Shown piece by piece: positions 6,184-12,645 of a stretch of 50,267 nt of DNA. Made by a program: the position numbers and the translations under genes. The DNA is from a virus. Below the pieces are notes generated by a model. That model did no database searches. It saw only the letters and a list, made by a program, of their open reading frames with translations, and was not told the DNA's origin. Where the stretch lies: the IMG/VR virus record IMGVR_UViG_3300036760_000785, positions 1 through 50,267 of that record; one strand, 5' to 3'. How positions within the stretch are numbered: position 1 is the stretch's first letter; each line of letters starts with the position of its first letter.

Positions 6184-6731
6184 GGTCAAGATTAGAGGAG
6201 TTGTTCCTTTGCTTATGCATCGATTTGTGTCATCTAACGAGAAACCGCAGACGGCTAAGAAGCAAGGTCGTAAAGGAAAAATTTACGATAATGTTGAAGA
6301 CGCCAAACAAGCGGCTTATCTATTGGAGGATGGGACACTTTACCAACCAGCAGAGCATCTTGAAGGAGCGATGACCAGGTCTGCAACAAGTTATATCATT
6401 CCTGGAGCAGGAAAGAAAACTTATAAGGATGCTGTCAAAGGCGGGGTTTTTATTGAACCCAGAGAGATTCCCCATTTGATTCAGGGATATGAAGTTGATT
6501 TGCGGTCAGTTGTGATAAAAGGCTCGCGCATTGAGAGAGCACGTCCACGATTTGATAATTGGGAATTAGAGTTTACAATTAATCTCGTCGATGAAAGAGT
6601 CACTCCTGAAATACTCAAACAGATTCTTGAAGATGCTGGAAAGTTTGTGGGCATTGGGGACTTCCGTCCAAAGTTCGGACGCTTTGAAGTGACGGAGTTC
6701 CGTAGACTTTAATGTCATATGTCCTCTAGCA
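6122..6731. repeat. 14-bp perfect inverted repeat flanking the 6167 gene
   Basis: TGCTAGAGGACATA at 6122-6135 is the exact reverse complement of TATGTCCTCTAGCA at 6718-6731. The arms sit 31 nt before the start codon and 5 nt after the stop codon of the gene at 6167-6712. They could be the ends of a mobile cassette or the base of a large RNA stem. Neither is shown by the sequence alone. Confidence 0.8.
6167..6712 (+). CDS. Conserved phage protein with a glycine-loop C-terminus (RAMP-like fold suspected)
   Basis: A 181-residue protein. It opens with a beta strand and VVPLLMHRFVSS, has YQPAEHLEGAMTRSA in the middle (a conserved-looking helix), GGVFIEPREIP, and ends VGIGDFRPKFGRFEV. The final GxGxxxxxFGRF resembles the glycine-rich loop of RAMP-superfamily proteins (Cas5/Cas6/Cas7 fold), but I see no CRISPR genes. 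It may be an RNA-binding protein, which is inference. The start 6167 is chosen for AGGAGG at 6157-6162. It is flanked by a 14-bp inverted repeat and preceded by GGTNN array 1. Confidence 0.55.
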   Translation: MQEKFKVKIRGVVPLLMHRFVSSNEKPQTAKKQGRKGKIYDNVEDAKQAAYLLEDGTLYQPAEHLEGAMTRSATSYIIPGAGKKTYKDAVKGGVFIEPREIPHLIQGYEVDLRSVVIKGSRIERARPRFDNWELEFTINLVDERVTPEILKQILEDAGKFVGIGDFRPKFGRFEVTEFRRL

Positions 6732-6741
6732 ATTTATTTGT

Positions 6742-6851
6742 GGTGGGGTTCGGTTCGGTTCGGTTTGGTAGGGTCTGGTTAGGTATGGTCTGGTCTGGTC
6801 GGGTGAGGTATGGTCCGGTAGGGTAAGGTTTGGTAAGGTGAGGTGTGGTGA
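6742..6851 (+). repeat. GGTNN pentanucleotide array 2 (22 units)
   Basis: Twenty-two in-phase GGTNN units with variable NN (GG, TC, TC, TC, TT, AG, CT and so on) fill most of the gap between the 6167 gene and the nuclease-like gene. It is followed by a degraded form of the AT-rich leader seen after arrays 1 and 3 and by AGGAG at 6882-6886. No internal stop or start suggests coding. Confidence 0.9.
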
Positions 6852-6930
6852 GGCTTTTAAAGGATTTTAAACGAAAAGAATAGGAGTTAACAAAAGCCTC
6901 TCAAATCTTGAGAAGGATTTTGCAGAGGTC

Positions 6931-7185
6931 TTGGGAAAACATAAAATTATTTTTCTTCAGAATTATCCTTTGAGGACTGGCTTTATTGCAGATTTTTTCA
7001 TTAAAGAAAAGAATCTGATTGTCGAAGTTGATGGCCACGCTTCTCATTTTACAGTTGCTGGAAAGAGGAAATCTAGGTTTAGGGATTATATGTTGAAAAG
7101 GTCGGGATACAAAACTTTGCATTTCACGAAAGATGATTTGCGAAATATAGACAAGTGTTTACAAAAGATAAATTCGGTCGGATAA
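6931..7185 (+). CDS. DUF559/Vsr-like endonuclease-fold protein, start codon uncertain
   Basis: From TTG 6931 the product has 84 residues with the PD-(D/E)XK core typical of DUF559 and Vsr-like proteins: GFIADFFIKEKNLIVEVDG (D, then ExD), a basic helix (KRKSRFRDYMLK), then GYKTLHFTKDDL. Similarity to that family appears to extend upstream (SNLEKDFAEVLG), and the frame is open back to 6871, but it holds no ATG, GTG or TTG before 6931. AGGAG at 6882 is followed by GTT/AAC. Either a non-canonical start is used or the start codon has been lost. The stop lies at the beginning of array 3. Confidence 0.6.
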   Translation: MGKHKIIFLQNYPLRTGFIADFFIKEKNLIVEVDGHASHFTVAGKRKSRFRDYMLKRSGYKTLHFTKDDLRNIDKCLQKINSVG

Positions 7186-7295
7186 GGTATGATTTGGTAT
7201 GGTATGGTAAGGTTTGGTGGGGTGAGGTGTGGTCAGGTTTGGTCTGGTGGGGTGAGGTTTGGTTTGGTGGGGTGAGGTGAGGTGAGGTGGGGTTT
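7176..7295 (+). repeat. GGTNN pentanucleotide array 3 (24 units)
   Basis: Twenty-four 5-nt units in perfect phase, two of which have decayed (GATAA and GATTT). The first units overlap the last codons and the stop of the nuclease-like gene (GGTCG, GATAA). The array runs directly into the 38-nt leader shared with array 1 and then the gene at 7328. The overlap with coding sequence suggests that the array was acquired or extended after the gene was in place. Confidence 0.9.
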
Positions 7296-7330
7296 TTAAA
7301 ATTTAGATTAAAAGGAGAAATTAAAAAATG
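7293..7330 (+). promoter_or_regulatory. 38-nt leader, second identical copy
   Basis: Identical to 6086-6123 over 38 nt, ending at the ATG of the 7328 gene. AAAAGGAG (7310-7317) is a strong ribosome-binding site. Perfect identity between two copies 1.2 kb apart implies recent duplication or selection on the sequence. Confidence 0.85.
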
Positions 7331-7600
7331 TATGAAAAAGGATGTGAAAAACCCGTGAAGGAGTTTGATCAATTGATGGAAAAACTTAATAGAGCGAGTG
7401 ATCGAACTGCGAATTGTTTAGATATGGCCTGGAAATTAAACAATCTTTTATTTGGAAAAGAGATACCGTCAAAAGAAGAATCAAAGGATGTTTCAGAAAA
7501 TTGCGGAATTTTTAAAATGCTTGATATCAAAATGGATATAATCTTGCCTAGGTTAGAAGAACTTCAAAAACTACTTAGTACCTTTCTTGAGAGAATTTAA
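7328..7600 (+). CDS. Small helical protein
   Basis: A 90-residue protein, mostly helical, with several cysteines (residues near 6, 32 and 59) not arranged as a zinc ribbon. The C-terminus MDIILPRLEELQKLLSTFLERI is amphipathic. The start is set by the repeated leader's AAAGGAG. No family is recognised. As the third gene led by a GGTNN array it is a candidate for the same regulation. Confidence 0.6.
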   Translation: MYEKGCEKPVKEFDQLMEKLNRASDRTANCLDMAWKLNNLLFGKEIPSKEESKDVSENCGIFKMLDIKMDIILPRLEELQKLLSTFLERI

Positions 7601-7636
7601 AACTAACTAAGATTTTTTAAAGGAGTAAAAAGTTTT

Positions 7637-7897
7637 ATGCTATTGATTCAGTTTAAGTATTTGCCGACATATGTGATTATCGAGGATGTTGAGGGATATA
7701 ATCCGGCTTCATTAGCGTTGTCCAACACAAGAATACTGCAAAGCAAAACCATTCAAGGCGATAATATTTATATCTTTGTGGATGCAATTGCTTTTATTCG
7801 CAAGATCAGCGATGAAGAGGTGAAAAGGCGGAGCATACCAGCGCCCTCAAAGATTGTCCAGCCAGAACTTGTCATCTCGGGAAGGAAAATTCAGTAA
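7637..7897 (+). CDS. Small protein of unknown function
   Basis: An 86-residue protein rich in beta-like segments (LLIQFKYLPTYVIIEDVEGY, then IYIFVDAIAFIRKI), ending in a basic tail. AAAGGAG is at 7618-7624, slightly far from the ATG. No motif recognised. Lies in the operon between the cassettes and the lysis genes. Confidence 0.55.
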   Translation: MLLIQFKYLPTYVIIEDVEGYNPASLALSNTRILQSKTIQGDNIYIFVDAIAFIRKISDEEVKRRSIPAPSKIVQPELVISGRKIQ

Positions 7898-7899
7898 CT

Positions 7900-8151
7900 A
7901 TGGCTATGATAAAAGTCTTCATCATCTCTTGTTCGGCAGACCAAGAAATCGATATTAGGAATCTTTGTGTCTGGGGAGAATGGAAGGCAATTAGGTGGAT
8001 GCCGGAAACCAAAAGGGAAGCTGAGAAACGAATAAGCCTGTGCAAAAAAGAGTTTTGTTGTGAACAATGTGATGCTGAAATCCATTGCATCGGGATCAAA
8101 AGAACAAAACAGACAACTTTACAAAGTAGGTATTTGAATAGTCGAAAATAA
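7900..8151 (+). CDS. Small cysteine-containing protein
   Basis: An 83-residue protein with CKKEFCCEQCDAEIHC near residues 48-63, which could bind a metal, though the spacing does not match a classical ribbon. Basic C-terminus. The ribosome-binding site is weak. The frame closes before a short gap that contains the promoter for the endolysin. A real gene is likely from its length and position, but its function is unknown. Confidence 0.5.
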   Translation: MAMIKVFIISCSADQEIDIRNLCVWGEWKAIRWMPETKREAEKRISLCKKEFCCEQCDAEIHCIGIKRTKQTTLQSRYLNSRK

Positions 8152-8197
8152 TCCTTCCTACCACATCTTAAAAAAAAAAAGATTTTCAACAGTTTTA

Positions 8198-8225
8198 TTG
8201 ACATTCTTAGGCATTAGTTTATCTT
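8198..8225 (+). promoter_or_regulatory. Sigma70-like promoter for the lysis and late genes
   Basis: TTGACA (8198-8203), a 16-nt spacer and TATCTT (8220-8225). The predicted start (about 8232) is only a few bases before the endolysin ATG at 8236, which lacks a Shine-Dalgarno sequence, so that mRNA may be leaderless. The spacer and flank resemble the promoter at 24861 (TTTAG and TTTA-TCTT elements). Confidence 0.6.
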
Positions 8226-8235
8226 AGTTTCAGAA

Positions 8236-8631
8236 ATGTCGGACACAGATACCTCTGCACAAGAACCAAAAAGTTTTTTTAAAGAGAGCGAATTTATTTG
8301 TCCTTGTTGTGGAAAGGGTTACGTCAATCCTAGCCTTCTGGCAATACTAGAAATAACGCGTGCTCTTTTCGGGAAACCAATTATCATCGAATCTGGTTAT
8401 CGTTGCCCGAAACATAACAAGGAAGTTGGAGGAGTTCCTGACTCAGCGCATCTGACAGGCGAAGCAGCTGACATCCGTTGTTTCTTTGCGGCGGACAGGT
8501 TTATCTTAACCAAAATATTTCTTTCGCTTGGAATAACTAGGATTGGCATGGCCAAAAACTTCACCCATATCGACATCTCAAAAACCTTGCCGCAGGAAGT
8601 TATCTGGCTTTATGGAGAAAAAGGATGCTAA
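8236..8631 (+). CDS. Endolysin, peptidase M15A-like
   Basis: A 131-residue protein with the M15 D-Ala-D-Ala peptidase-like layout: ESGYRCPKHN, then SAHLTGEAADI (zinc His near residue 71 and Asp near 78) and THIDI (His near 110). These enzymes cut the peptide part of peptidoglycan at the end of infection. An N-terminal CPCCGKG motif near residue 23 may bind an extra metal. There is no signal peptide, so it needs the holin. No ribosome-binding site precedes the ATG, which lies just after the predicted transcription start. Confidence 0.85.
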   Translation: MSDTDTSAQEPKSFFKESEFICPCCGKGYVNPSLLAILEITRALFGKPIIIESGYRCPKHNKEVGGVPDSAHLTGEAADIRCFFAADRFILTKIFLSLGITRIGMAKNFTHIDISKTLPQEVIWLYGEKGC

Positions 8632-9350
8632 TGAAAATCTTTGCACAGATAAAAAAATACTCTGTCCTAGGTACCATAATCTTTATCATCCTTGCTATCT
8701 TTTTCTTTATTGAAGGTCAAAGAAAAAGTGCTGCATACAAAGTTGAAAAGGAGCAATTCAAAAAGGAGTTGAAACAGAAGGAATACGACATTAAAAACCT
8801 GAATGAGGTGCAGTTGAACTGGATGAATGCGGCTACAATCGAAAAGGCGAATGCGGAAAAACAAGCAAAGACAAACAAGGAACTTCAGGAACAACTCATA
8901 AAAACAAATATTGAAAATGAGCAGCAAAAGAGACTGATTGAGAAAATGGTTGCCGATGAGGTGGTAGCCGAAACAAGGAAAAAGCTGGCGCTTTCAGAAA
9001 CTGATATTTGGAAGAATGGTTTTGGAGTCCAATTTACCTTGGTGGGGGCAAAGAAGAATCTGCTCAGGCTTGCCGATGCTGATTATTTCAGTCTTGTGAG
9101 GGAACCAAAACTTCTTGAAATTATCAACGGGAAAGACAAGGAAATATCTGACCTTAGAAATGCTATTTTCAACGATGAGAAAGCCTTGTCTGTATGTGAT
9201 AAGATAAAGTTGAAATATGATCAAATCAAGATTGATTATGCTGGCATTCTGAAGAAATCAGAGAAGCAGGCGAAATGGCTTAACATTTCTTACGGTACAA
9301 CAGCAATCGCAGCAATTGTGACGGTTTTATGTGTTTTATTAAGGAAGTAA
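8625..9350 (+). CDS. Membrane-anchored coiled-coil protein (spanin-like)
   Basis: A 241-residue protein with an N-terminal membrane helix (LGTIIFIILAIFFFIEG), a long charged coiled coil (about 30-205) and a second hydrophobic segment at the C-terminus (TTAIAAIVTVLCVLL). It follows the endolysin with an overlap. Together these suggest an envelope-spanning lysis protein. A typical i-spanin has only the N-terminal anchor, so the two-anchor topology is unusual. ATG 8625 or 8631 are both possible starts; GGAG at 8614 favours 8625. Confidence 0.55.
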   Translation: MLMKIFAQIKKYSVLGTIIFIILAIFFFIEGQRKSAAYKVEKEQFKKELKQKEYDIKNLNEVQLNWMNAATIEKANAEKQAKTNKELQEQLIKTNIENEQQKRLIEKMVADEVVAETRKKLALSETDIWKNGFGVQFTLVGAKKNLLRLADADYFSLVREPKLLEIINGKDKEISDLRNAIFNDEKALSVCDKIKLKYDQIKIDYAGILKKSEKQAKWLNISYGTTAIAAIVTVLCVLLRK

Positions 9351-9367
9351 AAAGCAAGGAAAGATTA

Positions 9368-10417
9368 ATGAAGTGGGATAAGGCAAAGATTGATACTTTG
9401 CGTCAACTTGCAGAATCGGGTATGTCTTATCAGAATGTTGCCAAAAAAATGGGACTACGGTTTAAGCAGATAGAATCTGCGGCTATGCGTTATAAAATTA
9501 GAAAACCAACTTGGAGCTGGAATGAAGAACGCAGAAAAGACATTTTGGAACTGCGAATTCGCGGCAAAACTTATCTCGAAATAGCCAAAGAATTATCCCA
9601 AAAACACAACCGAAAAATTAGTGCTGAAGCAATAAGAAAAATTGCCCAGTCATATGGAATTTCAGATCAATTGTTTAATACCCCAGGTGGCATTAAATTT
9701 TATGATTCGCCTGTGCTGCCAATGGACGATTATATGATTTCTTGTGATTATCACTCGCCTTATTATAGCGAGCTCTGGACAAATCGCTATCTGGCCATGG
9801 CACAAAAATACGGGATCAAAAAGCAAGTTATTGTAGGTGACCTTTTTGATCTGGATTTTGCCAAAAGTCAACCAATTACAGATGGCGAAAAACCATCATT
9901 TATTGAGGAGGAAGAAAAGCAGAGCGACCCACTGATCCAGGCACTTTCATGGTTTGACGAAACCTGGCTAGTATGTGGAAATCACGAAACAAAAATCAGC
10001 CGAATAACTGAAGCAAGAGTTCAATTCAGCCAACTCGTAAGTTTTTTCTGCAAAGACCTTATTAAAAAGAAATTTAATTTTACGGTTTTTGATAAAGTTC
10101 AAATCGGAGAAAAGTTTCTCTTAATTCATCCCAAAAGCTATAGCCAGATCTCTGGAGCTACCGCTGTTCGCCTAGCTGAAAAATACCATAAACACATCCT
10201 CGCCGCTCATGGCCACTTCTCTGCCTTTCGTTGGGATAGGTCAGGTAAATATATGGGAGTAGATATCGGCGGGATGTTTGATCAGAGAAAAATTGCCTAT
10301 GCAAATCTATTAACCACAACTCATCCCGCATGGGAAAATGGTTTTGTGGTAATTTTAAATGGATATATATACCAATTTCATCAGGAAACTGATTTTTCAT
10401 TCTGGCTTGAGAGGTAA
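9368..10417 (+). CDS. HTH-fused calcineurin-like metallophosphoesterase
   Basis: A 349-residue protein. Residues 1-110 hold two helix-turn-helix-like units (SGMSYQNVAKKMGLRFKQIE and RGKTYLEIAKELSQ). The rest is a metallophosphoesterase: DYHSPY near 126, GDLFDLD near 157, GNHE near 204, HPKSY near 257 and AAHGHFSA near 281 supply the two-metal site. These enzymes hydrolyse phosphomono- or diesters, often in nucleic acids or nucleotides. The DNA-binding front suggests a DNA substrate, which is inference. The gene sits between the lysis and packaging genes. Start chosen after AAGGAAAG at 9356-9363. Confidence 0.8.
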   Translation: MKWDKAKIDTLRQLAESGMSYQNVAKKMGLRFKQIESAAMRYKIRKPTWSWNEERRKDILELRIRGKTYLEIAKELSQKHNRKISAEAIRKIAQSYGISDQLFNTPGGIKFYDSPVLPMDDYMISCDYHSPYYSELWTNRYLAMAQKYGIKKQVIVGDLFDLDFAKSQPITDGEKPSFIEEEEKQSDPLIQALSWFDETWLVCGNHETKISRITEARVQFSQLVSFFCKDLIKKKFNFTVFDKVQIGEKFLLIHPKSYSQISGATAVRLAEKYHKHILAAHGHFSAFRWDRSGKYMGVDIGGMFDQRKIAYANLLTTTHPAWENGFVVILNGYIYQFHQETDFSFWLER

Positions 10418-10473
10418 ACTAAAAAGTAATTGCTAAAGTTAAGGGAAAAGGAAATTTTAAGGGAGAAAATAAG

Positions 10474-10722
10474 ATGGGCGATCCAATAACCTGGGCAGCC
10501 GTAGGTATGGCAGCAGTTAGTAATATGGGTACATGGCTTATGATTTGGAAAGGAGGAAAAAGAAATAAGAAAAATAATAATCCAGGCCCAGGCCAAGCCA
10601 AGGTTTGTATCGAGCGGGGTGAAAAGATAGCAAAGATGGAAACAGAACAGGCGAACATAAAAGATGATATCCACGAAATAAAAACGGCAATAGAAATCAT
10701 CAGGGCGGCGGTAGTGAAGTGA
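10474..10722 (+). CDS. Small membrane-anchored coiled-coil protein
   Basis: An 82-residue protein with one hydrophobic N-terminal segment (AAVGMAAVSNMGTWLMIW), a basic Lys/Asn-rich stretch, then a coiled coil (KMETEQANIKDDIHEIKTAI). This resembles XhlA-type lysis accessory proteins in layout but with the order reversed. Start set by AAGGGAG at 10458-10464. The stop overlaps the next gene (GTGAAGTGAAGG). Confidence 0.55.
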   Translation: MGDPITWAAVGMAAVSNMGTWLMIWKGGKRNKKNNNPGPGQAKVCIERGEKIAKMETEQANIKDDIHEIKTAIEIIRAAVVK

Positions 10723-10895
10723 AGGTCGAGTTTTCAGCACTTATGAAAAAGTTAGAGATTAAATCTTTAGTTTCACTTGATCGTGGAGGCAGATTGCTTC
10801 TTGAATTTAATGCTGACAATGAAACCATTGATGGCCTAAATGAACTTATGAAGGCCGATTCGGAGTGCAAAATTATTATCGAGGAGCTGAAATAG
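10719..10895 (+). CDS. Small acidic protein
   Basis: A 58-residue frame with a GTG start overlapping the previous stop (GTGA). It encodes KVEFSALMKKLEIKSLVSL at the start and ends KIIIEEL-K, a beta/alpha-looking small protein. Coding is supported by the overlap and by filling the gap between two genes. Function unknown. Confidence 0.5.
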   Translation: MKVEFSALMKKLEIKSLVSLDRGGRLLLEFNADNETIDGLNELMKADSECKIIIEELK

Positions 10896-10910
10896 GCTCA
10901 CATAAAATAA

Positions 10911-11222
10911 GTGAAAAATATGAGAATACCACCTAAACCGTTTAAGCCAGGAGAGGGAGGTCGACCTAAGGGTTCTAAAAATAAGTTTACCTCTCTAAAA
11001 GATAAATTTATTCTTGCATTTGAAAAAACGGGCGACGTAAAAGGATTAGTTGATTGGATTAAAAAAAATCCCAAAAATAGGGCGGCTTTTTATCAGATGA
11101 TTACTAAACTTTTCCCTGTTGATATAGCTCATAGTGGCGAAATAAAAACTACTGTAACCTTTATCATGCCTCGACCAGGCAAGAAAAAAGATGCAGACGC
11201 GACTACAGAACATAATTTATGA
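10911..11222 (+). CDS. Terminase small subunit candidate (AT-hook-like N-terminus)
   Basis: A 103-residue protein (100 if ATG 10920 is used). FKPGEGGRPKGSKNKFTSLK is the GRPKGSKNK type of AT-hook-like motif found at the N-terminus of DUF5681 and several phage small terminase proteins. A helical region follows. Position directly upstream of, and overlapping, the large terminase gene supports a role in recognising the packaging site. It is shorter than usual small terminases (about 150 residues) and lacks an obvious separate HTH, so the call is by context. Confidence 0.6.
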   Translation: MKNMRIPPKPFKPGEGGRPKGSKNKFTSLKDKFILAFEKTGDVKGLVDWIKKNPKNRAAFYQMITKLFPVDIAHSGEIKTTVTFIMPRPGKKKDADATTEHNL

Positions 11223-12645
11223 GGCGCAGCCAAAACAGGCATTATTTCATGCTGCACCCGAGACCTATAAACTCTACGGCGGTTCAATGGGAAGTGGCAA
11301 GTCGTTCGCTTTGTGTGCTGAGGGCATTGCCCTTTCATGCGACTATCCTGGCAATCGGGGTTATATTTGCCGCGATACCCTGAAGGCTTTTAAGAAAACA
11401 ACTTATTTGGTTTTGGATGATATGCTCCAACGATCAGGGCTCATTACAAAACACCACCAGACTGATAACTATTACATACTCCAGAACGGATCGGCAATCT
11501 ACTACGGAGGATTAGGTGATGATCAGAAGGCGATTGAGCGGCTGAAGTCAATGGAGCTTGGATGGTTTGCAATAGACGAGGCGTCGGAGACTACGGAAAG
11601 ATTTTTCCTCATGCTTGCTTCGCGCTTGAGAATAAAATTGCCAGATATAAGATACTTTGGCCTACTTGCCTCGAATCCTGATCCTGGCTGGCTGAAGCAT
11701 CGGTTCATAGACAGGAAAGAGCCTGATCATGTTTTCATCCCAGCTTTACCTCGGGACAATGGCAAACTTGCTCCTGGGTATATAGAGAGACTTGAGGCGA
11801 TATTCCCGGATGCCTGGCGGAAGCAATTCTTGGAGGGTGACTGGACAGCCTTCGAAGGTATAAATAATGTCTTCCCATTCCAGGCGATTTCAAAGGCGAT
11901 GCAGAATGAGATTGAACCAGGGAAGCCCAGAGAGTTAGGAATAGATGTGGCTCGATATGGGGATGATGAATTTGTCATCGTGCTTAGGGAAGGTGGCAAG
12001 GTATCAATACGTAGGAGGATAAAGAAATCGGACTTGATGGAAGCGACGGGGATAGTTGTCCAGGAAATAAAAGACCTCAATCCTGATGGAGTAAAGGTGG
12101 ATGCCGATGGTTTAGGGTCTGGTGTTGTTGACCGTTTAGGGGAAGTTATGCCTTGTGAATGGTTATTGAAAGTTGGTATAACAGAAATACATGCTGGGGT
12201 AAGGGCCAATGATTCCGAGAGGTTCAGGAATAGGAAGGCTGAGATTTACTGGGGGTTCCGAGAACGATTAATTGCGGGCGAGGTATCATTGCCCGATGAC
12301 CTTGACCTTCAGGCGCAGTTGACATCAATAACTTATAAAGTAAACTCGACAGGGCAGATAGAGATTATTTCCAAGGAAGAGATGAAAAGGAACGGATTAA
12401 AAAGTCCGGACATTGCAGAAGCTGTAATCTATGCTTTTACGGAGCCGGACCAACCTGTGCGTACTGGCCAGATCTGGTTCCCAGGCAAGGAAAGGATTGT
12501 CGAAAGAATAAAAAGAAAAGAGGAGAAGGAATCACAGTCAAGCGAGTCGATTCCTGTATTGGTTCCCAGGGAAACCGTCATAGAGGAGCCGAAGGATAAG
12601 AAAGATGCTGGACGAGGAAAAGGAAAAACAAGGGTCTTCATCTAA
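11191..12645 (+). CDS. terL: Terminase large subunit
   Basis: A 484-residue protein with Walker A GGSMGSGKS (30-38), Walker B WFAIDEAS (Asp near 129), and the RNase H-like nuclease beginning LGIDVARYGDDEF (Asp near 252) with VDADGLGSG and SPDIAEA further on. It is the DNA translocating motor and cuts concatemers during packaging. Length is normal for the family. It overlaps the small subunit candidate by 32 nt and the portal gene by 41 nt. The packaging mode (cos or headful) cannot be read from the sequence. Confidence 0.95.
   Translation: MQTRLQNIIYEAQPKQALFHAAPETYKLYGGSMGSGKSFALCAEGIALSCDYPGNRGYICRDTLKAFKKTTYLVLDDMLQRSGLITKHHQTDNYYILQNGSAIYYGGLGDDQKAIERLKSMELGWFAIDEASETTERFFLMLASRLRIKLPDIRYFGLLASNPDPGWLKHRFIDRKEPDHVFIPALPRDNGKLAPGYIERLEAIFPDAWRKQFLEGDWTAFEGINNVFPFQAISKAMQNEIEPGKPRELGIDVARYGDDEFVIVLREGGKVSIRRRIKKSDLMEATGIVVQEIKDLNPDGVKVDADGLGSGVVDRLGEVMPCEWLLKVGITEIHAGVRANDSERFRNRKAEIYWGFRERLIAGEVSLPDDLDLQAQLTSITYKVNSTGQIEIISKEEMKRNGLKSPDIAEAVIYAFTEPDQPVRTGQIWFPGKERIVERIKRKEEKESQSSESIPVLVPRETVIEEPKDKKDAGRGKGKTRVFI

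Noticed and set aside
6008-7295. GGTNN arrays as a CRISPR array
   Set aside because: The units are 5 nt with no 25-40 nt repeat-spacer structure and no cas genes are nearby.
7124-7372. Minus-strand frame with His, Thr and Pro repeats across array 3
   Set aside because: A 5-nt repeat without stops necessarily gives open repetitive frames. No start signal is present.
8625-9350. Tape-measure-like or SMC-like function for the coiled-coil membrane protein
   Set aside because: Its position after the endolysin and the membrane anchors fit a lysis role better.
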